Of a stretch of DNA of 64,000 nt, positions 24,901-39,700 are shown piece after piece (within the stretch, counting starts at the first letter, position 1; the number at the start of each line of letters is the position of its first letter). Position numbers and translations under genes: made by a program. This DNA comes from Rugalucina vietnamica (Eukaryota; Mollusca; Bivalvia; Lucinida; Lucinidae). The notes under the pieces were generated by a model, which was not told where the DNA came from, searched no databases, and saw only the letters and a program-made list of their open reading frames with translations. Where the stretch lies: the NCBI GenBank assembly GCA_964017185.1, contig OZ024869.1, positions 65,515,431 through 65,579,430 of the forward strand, written 5' to 3'.

Positions 24901-27740
24901 AGAATTATTTAAAACAAAACATAAAAAGGACAAGGCTCATCATTTAAGCTTTGTTTTACTTCATCTAGACTGTTATGTAGGTATCTACCTGTTTATCAGT
25001 AGAACAGGACTTTCTTCGGTTATTTCTGGCTGGCACTTATGAATGGCGCGGATAAATGCTACGACAGATGTAACATTTTGAAGAAGATCATGTTCCCTTT
25101 TCCATTCAAGGAAGTGAACACGTTTTACAGTCTTCACATCTGCGTCAATCTGTGAAAGCGTAGCCCAGTAAATATAAATGCAACATAGAGTCCTGATTGC
25201 GATTATTCTTAATCATTCCTTACTTTTTCCGTTTCAGAGATTTTGGATTAAAGGGATGGCTAGCACTGTTTTCTTTAATGAATTGTGACATTTATTTCAT
25301 AAAGTATCAACAAAATCCGTTGACTTTGAAAATAAAATTTACAGTATAATTGCACTTGTAGAGTCTTGATTTGAAAAGCAAAAATGACACGGTATTGTTA
25401 ACGATGAAACTACGATATTTGTGTTAAGAAATCAGAATTAAATCAAATAGTTGGAGAATATATTTTTGTTTGAATCTTAATTCTAAAAAAAATAAGTCTT
25501 GCAAAAAGGAGAGATAATTATGCGAACCTCCTCCTGTCGTTTGTAGGCGTATGTGTTTATGATATATCCGACTTCCTGCTGAGTGTCCAAAGAACGCACA
25601 GAATAAGACTTGATATCGGGAGTTGAATCATCGATCGAAAAGTGCTGTAACCATAATCATTGAAAATGAAATAAGCCTGTGAGAATCAAATGAATATTTC
25701 CGGTTAGTCAATCCTACCTCATTAGTACGAAAACGACGTCTAATGTCACTTTTATAGCTTTTTTGACCGGACTTCAATTGGTGTAGGTATAATCTGTCAT
25801 TCACATGGATTTTGAAAACTGAAACTACAATGTGTAGCAAGCAAAATGTACAAGCAGGCAAAGATCAGGAAAAGGCGCAATCAGAAAAAGATTCCCACAC
25901 CAAGAACCGAGGTGGGAAAAAACTTCCTAAACTTAACTAAAAATATGAAAACATACATAAGGCGCCAACAGCACAAAAATTTAAACACCAAGACATAAAA
26001 CAAGAAGAACCACAACAGAAGTATATCCTTGGAACGATCAGTAACACACAATTACTGACGGGCTTAAACCCATTTTACATGGCCATAACCTCATTCTCAG
26101 TTTCTGCAGTGATTCATAACATTTACACTGTAGTTAGTTCTTCGGTCCCCGTGGTGAATCTCTAACTAGTCAATGAATCATCAAGAACAAACCAATAAAT
26201 GATGATAAAAATCATGATGAATAAAAAAAACAAGACGCACAGATTGAGTAAGCTGCCCTACGATGGAGATCCCTGGGCGCCGAATAACTTAAAATACAAA
26301 CTCCGGAGCAAAAGAAAAACACCATTTGGACCCCGGTGAGCCAAGCAAGAGACAAAAAGCTCCGACCCCAACCAACTAAAATGAATAACTTTAAGTCGGG
26401 GCCATCATAGAGTCCGACACCCAACCCACCGGCGTGCAATTAAAGAAGGCAGCATAATTATCAACCATGATTGGGTTAAAACTACGCATGCAGACTGTCG
26501 CATAACATTCAAGTTATAACCTATACGTTATAGAAGCATCATAGGCGTAGAGGCTAAGCCATTCGCCTTATAAAACAGGGGTCGTGTTTTAGCTATCGGG
26601 AATCTCAAGTTATTTTGATAAGTCTTCAAATCGATGTCCCGTCTCCATATGACATTAGCTGTTGAATTGGACCATTTTTTTCGACACTGACTCTCTTAAA
26701 CGCATTTAAACGTCAAGTACCTTAACTTGCATTTACGATGATTGTTGTTGCCTTACCATGCTATCTGCATACAAACTGATGACAGTTTTAATTTTCTTGT
26801 CCTCAATTACTCTCCAAAGGTCAAAGGTAGCCGTGTTAGTGTCATCCATACAGGCGAGAATGTACGCATTTTGGTTTGCGTGATTCTGTAATTTAAAAAC
26901 AAAGTTTTATAGATTATTCATGGCAAAAATAGTTCGTTCTATTACATGTAGGTGAGTGATGCTGTTGATATTCAATATCTACATATTTGAAAGGGATATC
27001 TTTGTTTTAATTTTGTTTTGAGATAAGCATTTGTGTATTATGATGTTTTTCATCTTTTTCGACAAACATGTTCATACCGGAAGGTAGAAGAGCTGTGTTT
27101 GTGTTCTAGATGTATTAGGTACGGCTAGAGCTTTGCTGTTTGTTTTTTCTGAAATAATGAAATACTCCTACTGAATGAATATGAACAAGCGAAATCATAG
27201 AAATTATATCCCCCGCCTAGATTGTTTTAGTATGCAAACATAATCTGAGAATAAGGTATATCCAAACCACTGTCTAATTGTAAATACCTGAAAAACGACT
27301 GAATTCTACATGTAAATGCTAAAAATGATAAAAATATGAGCCGCCTCGTGGAAAAACCAACAATGTGGTTTCCGAACAGGTCTGACACAAACCGGCCTGG
27401 GCAGTCATAGAAGCAGGCTAGAAGCTTGAAATTTTGGATTTAGAAAGAAGAGGAATTGTACTAACCGAGTAGCGACAACAAAGGCGCTGATCAGCTTCGC
27501 GGTTACCGCGAAGCTGATTTGCGCCTTTGTTTTTGCCTATGCAGATTGATGGTTTTCTCACGAGGTGGCTCATATATATTCAAACCACTTGCACATCTTC
27601 AAAGCATAGTTTAGGCACCGTAAAGTAAAGTAAAGAATCGGCATAAACTGAAGTGTAAGAGGAATTGTGCACATAACGTACCAAATGTCCATTCACTTTC
27701 ATTGTCAAAATGCTCGAAAAACGACTAAGTTAAAATTGCG

Positions 27741-27775
<35 letters not shown>

Positions 27776-30700
27776 GTCAAATATTAAACTGAGGATAGCA
27801 TCAAAACCACATGCACATCTTCAATGCACAATCAAGACATCCGTAAAGTTTCAAAAGACTCGGTATACAACTGCAGGAGAAGTTAAGCAAAAACGATACG
27901 CACTGTCCATTCACTTACATTGTCAACTTGCCCGCAAAATGACCGAGTTCAAATTACGGAAAAAAGTGTCAAACATAATTTAAGGATTATATTCGAATAA
28001 CATGCACATCTTCGAAGCATGGTGAAGACATTGATAAAGTTTCAAAATAATGGGAATAAAACTGTAGGGGGTGTTGCGCACACAAGGTACACACTACTAT
28101 AGTGGGGCGGAAGGACAGACATTCGAAATGACAGGATGACAAAAGGACGGAAGGAAAAAAAGCAAAAAAAAAAATACTATGTTCCGCCGCTTTTCTTTGA
28201 AAAAAAAAAAAATAAAATAAAATAAGACAAAGAATAGAATATCGTCGATAATTGAACATGTCGCTGGCTATATGAGATCATTTAGAAGCAAATAAAATTA
28301 TATTGTCCTTATAATTTTACAACACAATAGTTAATTTGATTGGTCCAATTAAGATTAGTTCAGTATGTGAATGAAACGCGAAATATTAGGAAGTGATCGT
28401 ATACACACGAGAACCATGTTGGAACTTCACTGATTTTGACATCTATAGGTATAGGTAAACGATGAAAATGTGCTTTTGAAAATGCCTTCAGATGGAATAT
28501 TTACAAGAAACTCGGGTATAAAGTTATTCGTTTCTTTTGCGCTCAGTTACAAAATAATTGTACTATGTCATTAAGATGCGACTGTGTCTGTTGTACTGAC
28601 GACGGTCCTTTTCGTGTTTTTCTTTACACTAAAATGCAGAACACAAGATGTTAGAATTTGAATAAAAACTCACTTTTTGTGCTGTACGGAGATAGATATT
28701 TAGGTCCCTGGTGACTTTCTTGCAAATCCAAGTATTCAGGGTCGCTGCCAAACAATGCCTTAAAAGGTATCAAAACAGATTCCAGTCATATCATGTAAAT
28801 GTGATATTTTGATTAACCATCGATTTGGCAATATCAAAACATAGTGTGGTTTTTGTAACAGTTTACTCTTGGAAATACTATACCGCACCTATCGTTCGAT
28901 TCCTAGCTGTGACTGATACAAAAACTAGCGGTCGAACTATATTTAATTAAGTGACCACTTCGTTACGTTTATCTTACATCCATGCCATTCTATGATAATA
29001 TTTAATATGTAAGTATTTTGTTGTTGTTGTTGTTGTTTTTCCAAATAAATAAGCTCATGGTCTAGTTTTGCACATTCTTACGTTCTGAAGTAAGAAAAAA
29101 TGACTCAAAATGACAGATGCATGTATTAATAATATAAAGTTAAAGATGATATACGAACAATGTACATTCGATAATTCCGATTTAGAATGGTAGTCTGCAC
29201 GAAAGTTGATGCAATTTTCATTTTAACGTACAAAGTGTGTAGTTAGTTTATCGAGATAACAAAGGTATATAAATGTAAGGGTTATAATTTAAATAGAATA
29301 AATCTCTTGCTTGACTTGAGTGTGTGTGTTTATCATTATATCTATTCGACGAAAAGTTTTTGCCAAGCCTCGTAAGTTAAAGACACGAATAAAATTAAAG
29401 TGGACGCATGGATATGTTGCGAAATAATACCTACTTCATATTGTAAAGATAAACCAGTTCGTTCTTTGAATGGGTCCTCTGTCAGTAGAGCTGTGAGAAA
29501 GCTTGAAAATTCTTGGGCACTGACTGGACGAGCTCTGATGTGCAGAGCCTCCGCAAGGAGCTCATAAAGAAGCCCGTATTGTTCCTAAAATCAGACGAAC
29601 TAATTTCGAACCTTGGCCAAGTAAGTACAATCATGCAGTTAATTCGAGTTCAGTGTAACTCCTTTTATGACACACATTTACTGACACTGTCCGAAATTGG
29701 TTGTGCTGCTTATTATATATGAATTATTTTATACTTGTAAAAAATGACAACATGCACTACAGGCCCTGTACAGTGTAACCGCTTTATTTTAGCTACCTCA
29801 CAAGTAGGTCATTCATGATTCCTTGATTGTAAGAGGCAGAGCCATGAAAACACACACACATTGCTTACAGATTTGTACATAATCTGTGCTATTAATAGCA
29901 CCTACACATTAAGAATCACTGCACACTTTTAAATGCATGGTGTTCATAGTTAATAACTTTCAGCTGTTACAACAACAAAACATTCTATCTTTCATGTTAA
30001 TGCAAAGCTTTTGCAATGCTACCAGACTTAGATGCATAAAACTTGCATTACCGCCTGACTGTACAAGAAAACCATACTTTCCGTTACAAAATTAATGATT
30101 CTGTTTCCAAGAAGATATTTTTGACTAGTAAGCATGTTCTGTTTACATATGCTAACACTACACTGGTAATGCAATTTCCATGCATGACCAAACCAGGAAA
30201 TTATGCCAAATGAAAATTGTCCTTGATTTGTAAACACAGAAATTGGCTGAGTGACCTTGATTTGATCTCATTTTAGCCAATTCTGGTTAGTGTAATTATA
30301 TGTGGTAGGGCACATAATACTATAATTATGATCTTAGAATTATGACATTTTGTAAACTTTCCCACGATAATGCTTAAAACAATACTCTATGGGGAGTTTT
30401 TTTTCCAGACTGGTGGACATGCCAAAATGCATGTTTATAATCAAATGCACCTGACTATGCGGACATGCCAAAATGCAGCGTTATAATTAAATGCACCTGA
30501 CTATTTGGACGTGCCAAAATGCAGGGACAATGTTATAATTGAATGCACCATACAATTACTGGCAAATGAATAAAAAATAACTTTAAAGCATGATCAGGAA
30601 ATAAAGACCGTTGAATGCTTGTTTTACATCTTAATTGATAAAACATGCAAAGTATTGCGATATCGTTAGACAAATAAAACAAAAAGAACTTGCTTTGGTC

Positions 30701-33700
30701 TGTAATTGAATTCTACGCTGACTGCATATTTGTCTTATGATTTGACGGGGGTTAACATATCTCTCCGCGTTCGCCTGTGTGTACAGAATGTCCAGTGCCA
30801 AATACAAATCAACGCCCCCATCATCGCTACAAAGATTCATACAGAACTCGTGATCATGAGTAAAACTTTACTCACAGACTTTACAAATGCAACTATTGCA
30901 TTATCAATTCTTTTTGTCAGAATGCAGAATTTTTCCGAAAAACATTTGTTGAACTGAAAAGTACAATAGGTCTGATTAACTTTAAGGGTCACTGATGAAG
31001 GTTGATAACCCGAAATTGTACAATATGGCCCACCTTCTCTCTTTGAATGTTTTACTGCTTCCAAAAGATCTAACAATTATATTTTATTTGCTATTACTGC
31101 AGCTGGTGTTGTGCCGTGTGGCGGCCCTAAAAAGTCTCCCCGTACATCATCCATAGTGCAGATTATATTTTTCTTTTGATCCTTTGAGATCAGTGAAAAT
31201 ATTTGGAGTATTTCAAATATATTGTTTGTTAAAAATACCAATCTTAACAGAATTTAGAATATTTGGCCTCTTTTGGAATATTAGTCTTTGATTTAGACTA
31301 GACTTGTGTAAATTCTAAAAATTGCAGCAATCATGAATGTCTGGCTTTCGCTGCCAGTTTTGTAAAGGGTCACTGATGAAGGCTGATTACCCGAAATTGT
31401 ACAATATGGCCCACCTTCTCTCTTTGAATGTTTTACTGCTTCCAAAAGATCTAACAATTATATTTTATTCAGTACGAACTGCCAGTGTCCGTGATTAACG
31501 CCATGCAACATGATTTCAAGTGTTACACAAAATTCAAGTGTGTTTGCTCACAAGAATATGGTAATTTTCCTCTGCGCCTGAAACAGTTTCGATGGGTTAT
31601 AATTAGCTGTTGTGTGGATACCGCTAGCCAACGTTTAAATTTCAAATATTTTCCAAATCAACGTGTAACACGTTGTGTTTTACGCTGCAATGCAATATAT
31701 GGAAAACAAAGAAGCGGTCCTTAAAGTATTTTGCTGAGTATATTTGACAAGCAGCCAAAATACCTTCCATGGACAAGTATTTGCCCTTCGTGAGCTTTAC
31801 TGATTGAAGTTCTCCAGAACTGAATAAAGCTATTTCGACCAGAATGTATACCACTTGCAAGGGATCCGTTGAATTGCATTTGTGTTACATTCCTTCTCTG
31901 CTGTTTTGGCTGGAACAAATTCATAAATAGAATGTTTTCAAGTATGCAAGCCACTGTAAGCAAAAGTTTTAAAATGCATGGCTTTATTAGGAAAAACACG
32001 ACTGTCACGCGCTTGTTTTTCATTTTAAATGATCAGTTTACTACTAATGCAACATGGTACTACAAATTAATAGAAAATAAGGTATGTTTATGCAAGTATT
32101 AATAATAATTATTATTATTTTTTTATTTCCAATATACAATGTATCTTAAACTTATTATGATTTTTTTCTCTCCTCGTACAGGATGTTCACATTATTAAAT
32201 AGTGAAACAATTTATTTGCAAGGTTTTAAGTATTTGTCTGCTCCGTAATGTTTATCTTATTACTTCCGCTTGCCTAACGCATTCAAAAATTAATTAGCTA
32301 GCTGATGTTCTCGTTTATGGTAAAATGAACAAAAATAATGAATGTATGCATACCTTGGATACTTCGAATTGCCGTGTAACAAAGTCAGTGTTTGTTTTGA
32401 CTTTCACAGTCTTGACAGTTATATTTCCGTATTTTGTCTCCCCTTCGGCTGCCCAGTATTGCATATTTTGAGCCTGAAATAGAGCTGTTGTGTCATAGTG
32501 AACATTGAACGGTATTCATCTCAATCTATTCATTAACATATATTTGCCTGACCCACGATGTCGTGTGATCAATCGAACTTCATTAACCCATATTTGACGA
32601 ATGGATTCTCCCATCATTATCGATTGGGTGAGTCCACTTTCATTTTTAGGGGCTTCGGGTGCGATTTTAAAATTTTATTGAAATTTTCGATGAAATTTCT
32701 CTAAGCAAACAGAAAAGCCCCAGATGGGACGCCGCATTTTGCGGCGTCACATCTGGGGCTATGCTGTTTGCCTATGTCCCATAAAAAGGACGCCAGGCTT
32801 AAATGAGTTAAACCAAAGTATACAGAGCAACAGAGCAATCTAAGTTCTCCTCTTGAAGCGTAAGCGCAACGTCACAGACGTCCTGTTATAAAATGAACAT
32901 TATGCCCGTTCGTTTTGTACAAATAAAAATATAATTCCTAGTGTTAGTGAAAATCTGCGAAATTGGTTTTTAACTGAAAGGGAGTATGATATAAAAGTAT
33001 GATGTTTAACTCTAAAGCAAAAGCAAAAAAAAAGTAAAATAAAACGTCGTTACTCAGCTTGTCTGCAGCTAACGATACGTAATATATCATTACAAATTAC
33101 ATGTACCTTCCCATGTGTTTCGTTTAACATTATTATCAATGATACGTTGGCCTGATAGATCATTTTCCATAACTCATTTTCCTCTGTCTTGTTTGAAGGC
33201 CCTGACGATAAAAATAGTATCGTTAATTTGAAAATAAAACAAAAACGCAATGTAAACAATGAGAATGAACGTTACTACTCAAAATTTGATAGACATAGAC
33301 ATAGAAATTTTATTTTTTGTCGAATATTCACAAACATGTAACATAAGCCCAGTAGTGCTTTTATTTCGACAAACAAGAGTAAAACAACATGCAAAAATAT
33401 CACAGCATGCAATAAAAAACAATACGTACAATGAACAAATTAAGAGAAAAAATACAGAATATGAGGTATATCACAGCATGCAAATTTTGTACATAAAAAT
33501 ATGTCTTTTTTAAAATAGTTGAAAAGAACTGTGGACATGACATCAGTACCGATGCTGATGCCTTTCCCTGCTGTACGGGCAGTCCACACGAGCCTGGGAA
33601 AGACAGCAGCATCAGTAGAGTGCACGAATTGCTACTTTTATGTTGCCTAAGATGAAATTTTAAAATGCAGTGGAAGTAAGACTCAAGTTATTCACAAGTA

Positions 33701-36700
33701 TATAAAGAGAATAAATTAAAGCACACAATCATACAATTTGAGACATAGGTGGCAACAATGATGAACCAGCCTGGCTATAAAGATCAGCATCAAGTATTTA
33801 TTTTAAATTCAATACAATACAAAGCGCATCGAGTTTGATCCAAAAATAATGACAATGCACAAGGACCAAACTGTCGGCCTCATTTGATTTTTCTTAAATA
33901 ATGCCTTGAAGTTTCTGGCTACAAAAAATTTGAAACAGGAAATGGCCTTCCATAGCCCATTGAGCCATTTTAGCATTTTTCGAAAGGTCCTGAAATAATG
34001 GCATTTTTCAAAAAGTCCACAGGAGCACAAAAAATCGACTAAAAATTGATTTCTTAAGGAAAGTCAGTCTGAAGTGCATTCTTACATATGTGTGCAGTGC
34101 GAGATGAAAGCTAGCTTGTAATGATCATGTGTGGGCCAATTTTCAAAGGAAGCACTGCTTTTGTCAAAATTCAAATTTTAGAAGAACTGTTCAACGGAGT
34201 TCGGTAGGACAGTTCTTGTTTCAAATTTGTTTTAGTCGGTAGCTTCGAGACATTTTCTAACAAAAACAAATGGGATTGTCATTCTTGCTCTTTGGGATTT
34301 GCCATTAAATTTGGGTGTGACCCGGTGTGTTTTACACTGTGCTGTATGGAAAATAATATTTGATGCTTATCAAATTTTGAGTAGTATATATCAGCACTGC
34401 AGGAGCTCTATTGAGAGTCTCAGTTAACGATACAATGTTGATATGCTTGTTTGTATAGGCAGTTGCTCCAAGAAAGAAGCCTTACTTTAAAAAAAAGTCG
34501 GTCAAAGGTAAAGACATTATCATACTGGATTTTTGAAAAAGGAAAATACATATGCCGATAGAAAAAAAGAGAAGCGTGAAAAATTGTAGTGTTTGCGATA
34601 TATAAATTATGATAATTGTTTCAAAATATTCAAGAGCTTTTTTCTGTCAATAGGTCTAGGGAAGACACTGCCTACCACAAAATAAGGAAAACGGACTTGA
34701 ACACTGAGCTCGTGTTTTAGGTAGAGTGGATTCTGCCCAGATTATAAATTAGTTTGCGACGTTGGTCCGGACATTTGTGAATTCAATTCAATGTACCTGT
34801 TGCAGCTATGTATCTTCGGCTCTTGTCGTATCCCTGAAGCACGAAAAGGGAATAAGCTTTATGACATTAAACCAGATTTTTTTTATCTTATTTCTAACAT
34901 ATTTTGCTACAAGGTTGTGCTACAAGGTCTTTCAGAATCCGAGTATTATAGCGGCAAGTTGTATGAACGTAGACAAGTGAAATAACAGATTATTGTCATA
35001 AAATTACTCCGGTCCCTGAGGGGTCACTCGTGTGCATTTTCTTTGCTTAACTTGTTGATCGTTACACTCTTTGGAACGTCATAATAATCCAAATTATGCT
35101 AAGGTATGTCGTTACATAAGGAAGTACGTATAGAAAATTAATTTACTGGTTGTAAAGGCACAAAGCAACAAAATGGTCTTCTGTACCTACTGACAAAGCA
35201 TCTCCTAATCATAACAGTCAGTTTACCTCTTTTTCAAATACGTATGTAAGAGAACATTTGAAACTGAAACAGATATGGATCCAGATCTGACAAACGTCGC
35301 CTTATGACCGAAAGTTCAAAGTTAAGATATAAATAACACGTGAAAGACCAATTTTCACTGCGTATTTCCTGAACGTTTGAAGAGATTATCTTTACACATA
35401 GCAAACATATGAGCGCGGAATGGGGTGAAGTTGATGCAATCTTATTTTTTGAAACTTGACGTCATGAAAATTGTCGAGATGGTATTTCGACGTTAATGAC
35501 GTTAACTTCTTTATATCACTGTTACAGTAATGAAATGAAGACTAGAACTCTCAAAATTCAACATGTTTCTTGATATTCAACATCTATACCTCTATGCAAT
35601 AAGCACAAATTCAAACACCGTTTGATAAAACATACATAAGAAAAAGCGTACCTGTTTTTTAAACTGAGGGCACACCTTTTGGTGCAATGCCTGCCATGTA
35701 AAAATACATTACATCAAACAAATATCTTTGTTTCATAAGAAATATATTTGTTTTGAATTACCTTACAATACTAAAGCAGTTTGAATATAAGTGCATTCCA
35801 AATATTTCAAATTCTGATGGTTTTAAAATTTTGATAGCATAAAATGTACTTGAACGCCCGAAGACCCCTTTAGTCAGAATCGTGCTAAAACATGTACGTG
35901 TCCACATCTAAATGAATATGAGCCATGTAAGTATATCTACATGAAGCACTGATAAATCAATTGTGTAATTTAAAGTGATTGCCTTATTGTACAGCGTGTA
36001 ATCCTTTACTGTAAATGTTTAACAATGCAAACAAAGAAATTTGCATGATTTGCATGCTGTTTTAGTAGCAATTTGCATGATTATACAAGGGAGGTTTTCC
36101 GAAACCCATTAAAATGGAATCGCAACCAATTTGAGGATTTTTTCAATTTTCTTTCTTTTGTTTTATTATTTTATCATCAGTTTTTTATTCAGTTTTACGT
36201 CTCTTTCAAGATTATTTCAGCTCATATGAGACGGGCCAAACGGTAGGTGGGGCGAAAACGGTAGATCCCCGAGAAAAACCACCTGGCACACCCGCAAGCA
36301 GAACTTGGCTTGTCTCACATGTGGCCAGTTCGGGACTCGAACCCACACCAGACACAGCGATGAGATGATCGAGTGATTAAAAAACAGCGCTATTAACCGC
36401 TCGGCCACGGGGGCCGCCTTATCAGTTATGTTCAGATTAAGGCATAATCGCATTACATTTAACAATTTTCAAAATCTTTTTACTCATTTTATGAATTTTG
36501 GAATGCAAAAGGATGGTAACATTTTACACTTCTTGTGTGTTTCAGAACAAGGCAGTATGAAAATATTGAAAAGGGTTGCTTCCAAACTACATTTCTGACG
36601 ATGGAGATCCCTGGGCGCCGAATAGCTTACTGAAATTCGGAGCAAATGAAAAACACAAGTTGAACTCCGGTGGACCAAGCAACAGACAAGTAGCTTCGGC

Positions 36701-39700
36701 TCCAACCAACTAAAATGGATAGATTTAAGACGGGACCATCATAGAGTCTAACGTCCGACCCACCGTTGTGTAATTAAAATCATCATAGTTAAATAAAGGT
36801 TATATGTATCCTTTTAAATTAACACATCATCTGGGGAAAATTATGACATCAAACGGAGTCTGAACTTGGAAAACAAAACTGTATCAGTGGCATAAATAAA
36901 CCGAAGGAAACCATAACATATTTTCTATATCCTGTTATCTCACTATATCCCAATCTTATTTTTCTGAGGGAAAGCACTTGTTTGCATGCAGATTATCATT
37001 ATTGAGCTGCCTCTTCTGGGTAATTTGACTTATTGTGGACTGAAAGAGAGTGGGTGATTAGACTTATAGCGGCTTATAGCGGCCTGATTTATTTGAATTC
37101 CAGGTATTTTACAGAACAAGCCATATAAAAAATACCAATAAGTTAATGTTTCACCAAATGTTCTTCTAAATAACTGCACTAGGCATAAAATGTTAAGCGA
37201 AGTTGTTTGTTCAATGGTCAAATTCGGTTTTGAATTAAGGCTTTTGTATGGTCATTTGTATATGCTAAACAGATGTACCTTACCTGGATTTTTTTTCTGA
37301 GACCGCTAAACTGCAATATACTCTGATAATTTGCTTTTTTTTTTTTTTTTTTTTTTTTTTGCATCGTAGATAGCTTATGACCAAAGTGAATTTTGGAAGT
37401 TAAGAGAATTAACATGTAAACGCACTCACTATGAAACGCTTTAAAAATTAATTTCTGGCTTAGATGCAACACAACTCGTCAGTTAAACTGTTTCATGTGA
37501 CTCATATACATGTATATTTGTACCTTTTTTGGTCGGAAATATTATCTTTATACAATTATTAAACGTTAATAAAAGGAAAGTACAATGTACATACAGTGTA
37601 CTTACAGCGTATATGTACATGTATTATGCTCCGAAAACATAAATCGTGAAACAAAGTCACGAGCAATAGGAGAACAGTTATAGTGCGATTAATCTTTTCA
37701 AGAAACATCAAGACATAAGAGAAAATTGATATTTTATTCCAGAATCGTCTGCTAATTGCCATTTAAAGTCGATAAACTTCATGATTTCGGTGTAGAAACC
37801 AAAGCAATGGATTGTAGATACTAGCTGTCGATAAAACAGATTGTATGTAGTGAGCATGATAACTTACATCGATGTAATTTGCGTCGTAGTTGAAGTGCTG
37901 TCCTTTTACGCCTTCAGGACGTGAAACTTCTTCGTGACTGGCTGCAGTAAAGAAAAACAAAACATAATCCAAAAAGGTAGAAGTAATCAATGGTCAGGAA
38001 AACAAATTCTCATTACAAAAATCGAAATGGAAAAAAAACTAAATTGACAATCAGGTACTTATACAAAAAGAACATGTCGTGATTCGATTAAGCATATATT
38101 TCCCAATAGGCGGCCACTCAGTCAACCGAACTTTTCTAAATGTATGAAACCGTATAAAAGGTGCAAACAGCACCCAAATTCATCACCAAAACATAAAACA
38201 ATTAGAACAACAACAGCAGTATCGCCTTGGAATGATCAGTAATAAAAATACCGGGGATGGCTAAGTTCAATTTTACAGGCTTTGTTTTGAAAAATATTAT
38301 TTGTTTGTTAACAATTCTCTTTGAGAAAACTACCAACGGCCAAAGTGTTTACAGTTAAATACTTAAAGGAATAGGTTTACAAACATATTCTGTCTTTTAA
38401 AAAGAAAGAGATCAGCGAGACAAACATTTTGACACCACATTTATTAAAATCCGTTAAGTGGTTTTGAAGATATGAAAGTTCTAAGATTCAACTATTGCCG
38501 CCTATGGTGGCCGCCATTTTGTTTAGCTAGTCACGTGACCAAAGAGGAAAAATGCTTATTAACAGTAGTAGACTTATTTGTTTTATTCGAAAACAGATCA
38601 GTATGATTCTATTAAGTGAAACAACTTTCATACTTTAATATGCATGGAAATAGCAGATATTTATAATTTTGGCCATCAAAATTTTCAAACCGCTATAATT
38701 TTCTTATACCTTGGTTGCTTTTCATGAAATTTGTTGCAAACTGTTCAGCTACATAAAGGCTTTCATAAAAGGCACACACAATAGTTTGTGGGTCTACGTA
38801 TTCCTTCAAATGCACTAAATACTTAAAATGCTAAAATGGTAATTATGATATCAAATAAAACAACGAACACATTCTTGTTCACGGTTTGGTGCATTTTCTT
38901 GAGCAAAATGAAAAACGTAGATTACATGTTAATTCAAAGGTATCGTTATTCGTCTTACTTCTTTCCTGGGCGTCCAGTAGCATCATAATTGACTGAAAAA
39001 GAACAACGATTAAAATCCAATAATATACATGACTTAAACAATATAGATCACACTATCATTAAATATATACATGTACGACACTATAATTCATATTAGGTCA
39101 GCAAACTACGTGCACCATGAAGCTATGATTGTGTCTAAGAGTATGTAGCAAGAACAACCAATTTCATTAGACACTTCCTGCACATTTAAAATTACCTAGA
39201 ACAAAACTCTGGAGATGATTTATGGTACATGTATAAAGTATTCAAATTTTTATACGAATTGATTTGAATTCATAATTATAAATTGTCTGTGACTACTAGA
39301 TGTTTATAACAAACAATGCGCAATGATTCGTTTGGCATTGAACATGTTATTGACTCTGACATTTGTTTGCATTACATAGATGATATTCTTTTTACCTTAC
39401 TTGAATTATGTTCACATTCGATAAGTATTTTGTACGAGGTACAGTCGGAAAGTTCCGGGACTGTTCTTTCTTGTTTTGTTTTCTAAAAAGAAAGTCTTAA
39501 CTATCCACACCAGTGGGAAAACCATTTTTCTACACAATATAATATACAATTTGGGGCTTTTTCATCAAACCACCGAAAATTTAGGGCTCAAGGTATGGAT
39601 ACTAACAGCGTACGGAGCACTTTGACGTTAACAACGTTACTTTGACGTAAACAACATTCATACCTGAGCGTGGCGTCAAACTATTATTTCCGACGACGAA

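Noticed and set aside
29513-29722. Plus-strand open frame ending at a GTAAGT, first read as an exon
   Set aside because: The minus strand of the same interval encodes EQYGLLYELLAEAL, a PTP-family segment in phase with its neighbours; the plus frame is its shadow.
30416-30553. Possible CRISPR-like repeat array
   Set aside because: Only three adjacent 46-bp units with no distinct spacers, in an intron of an animal gene; an ordinary minisatellite.
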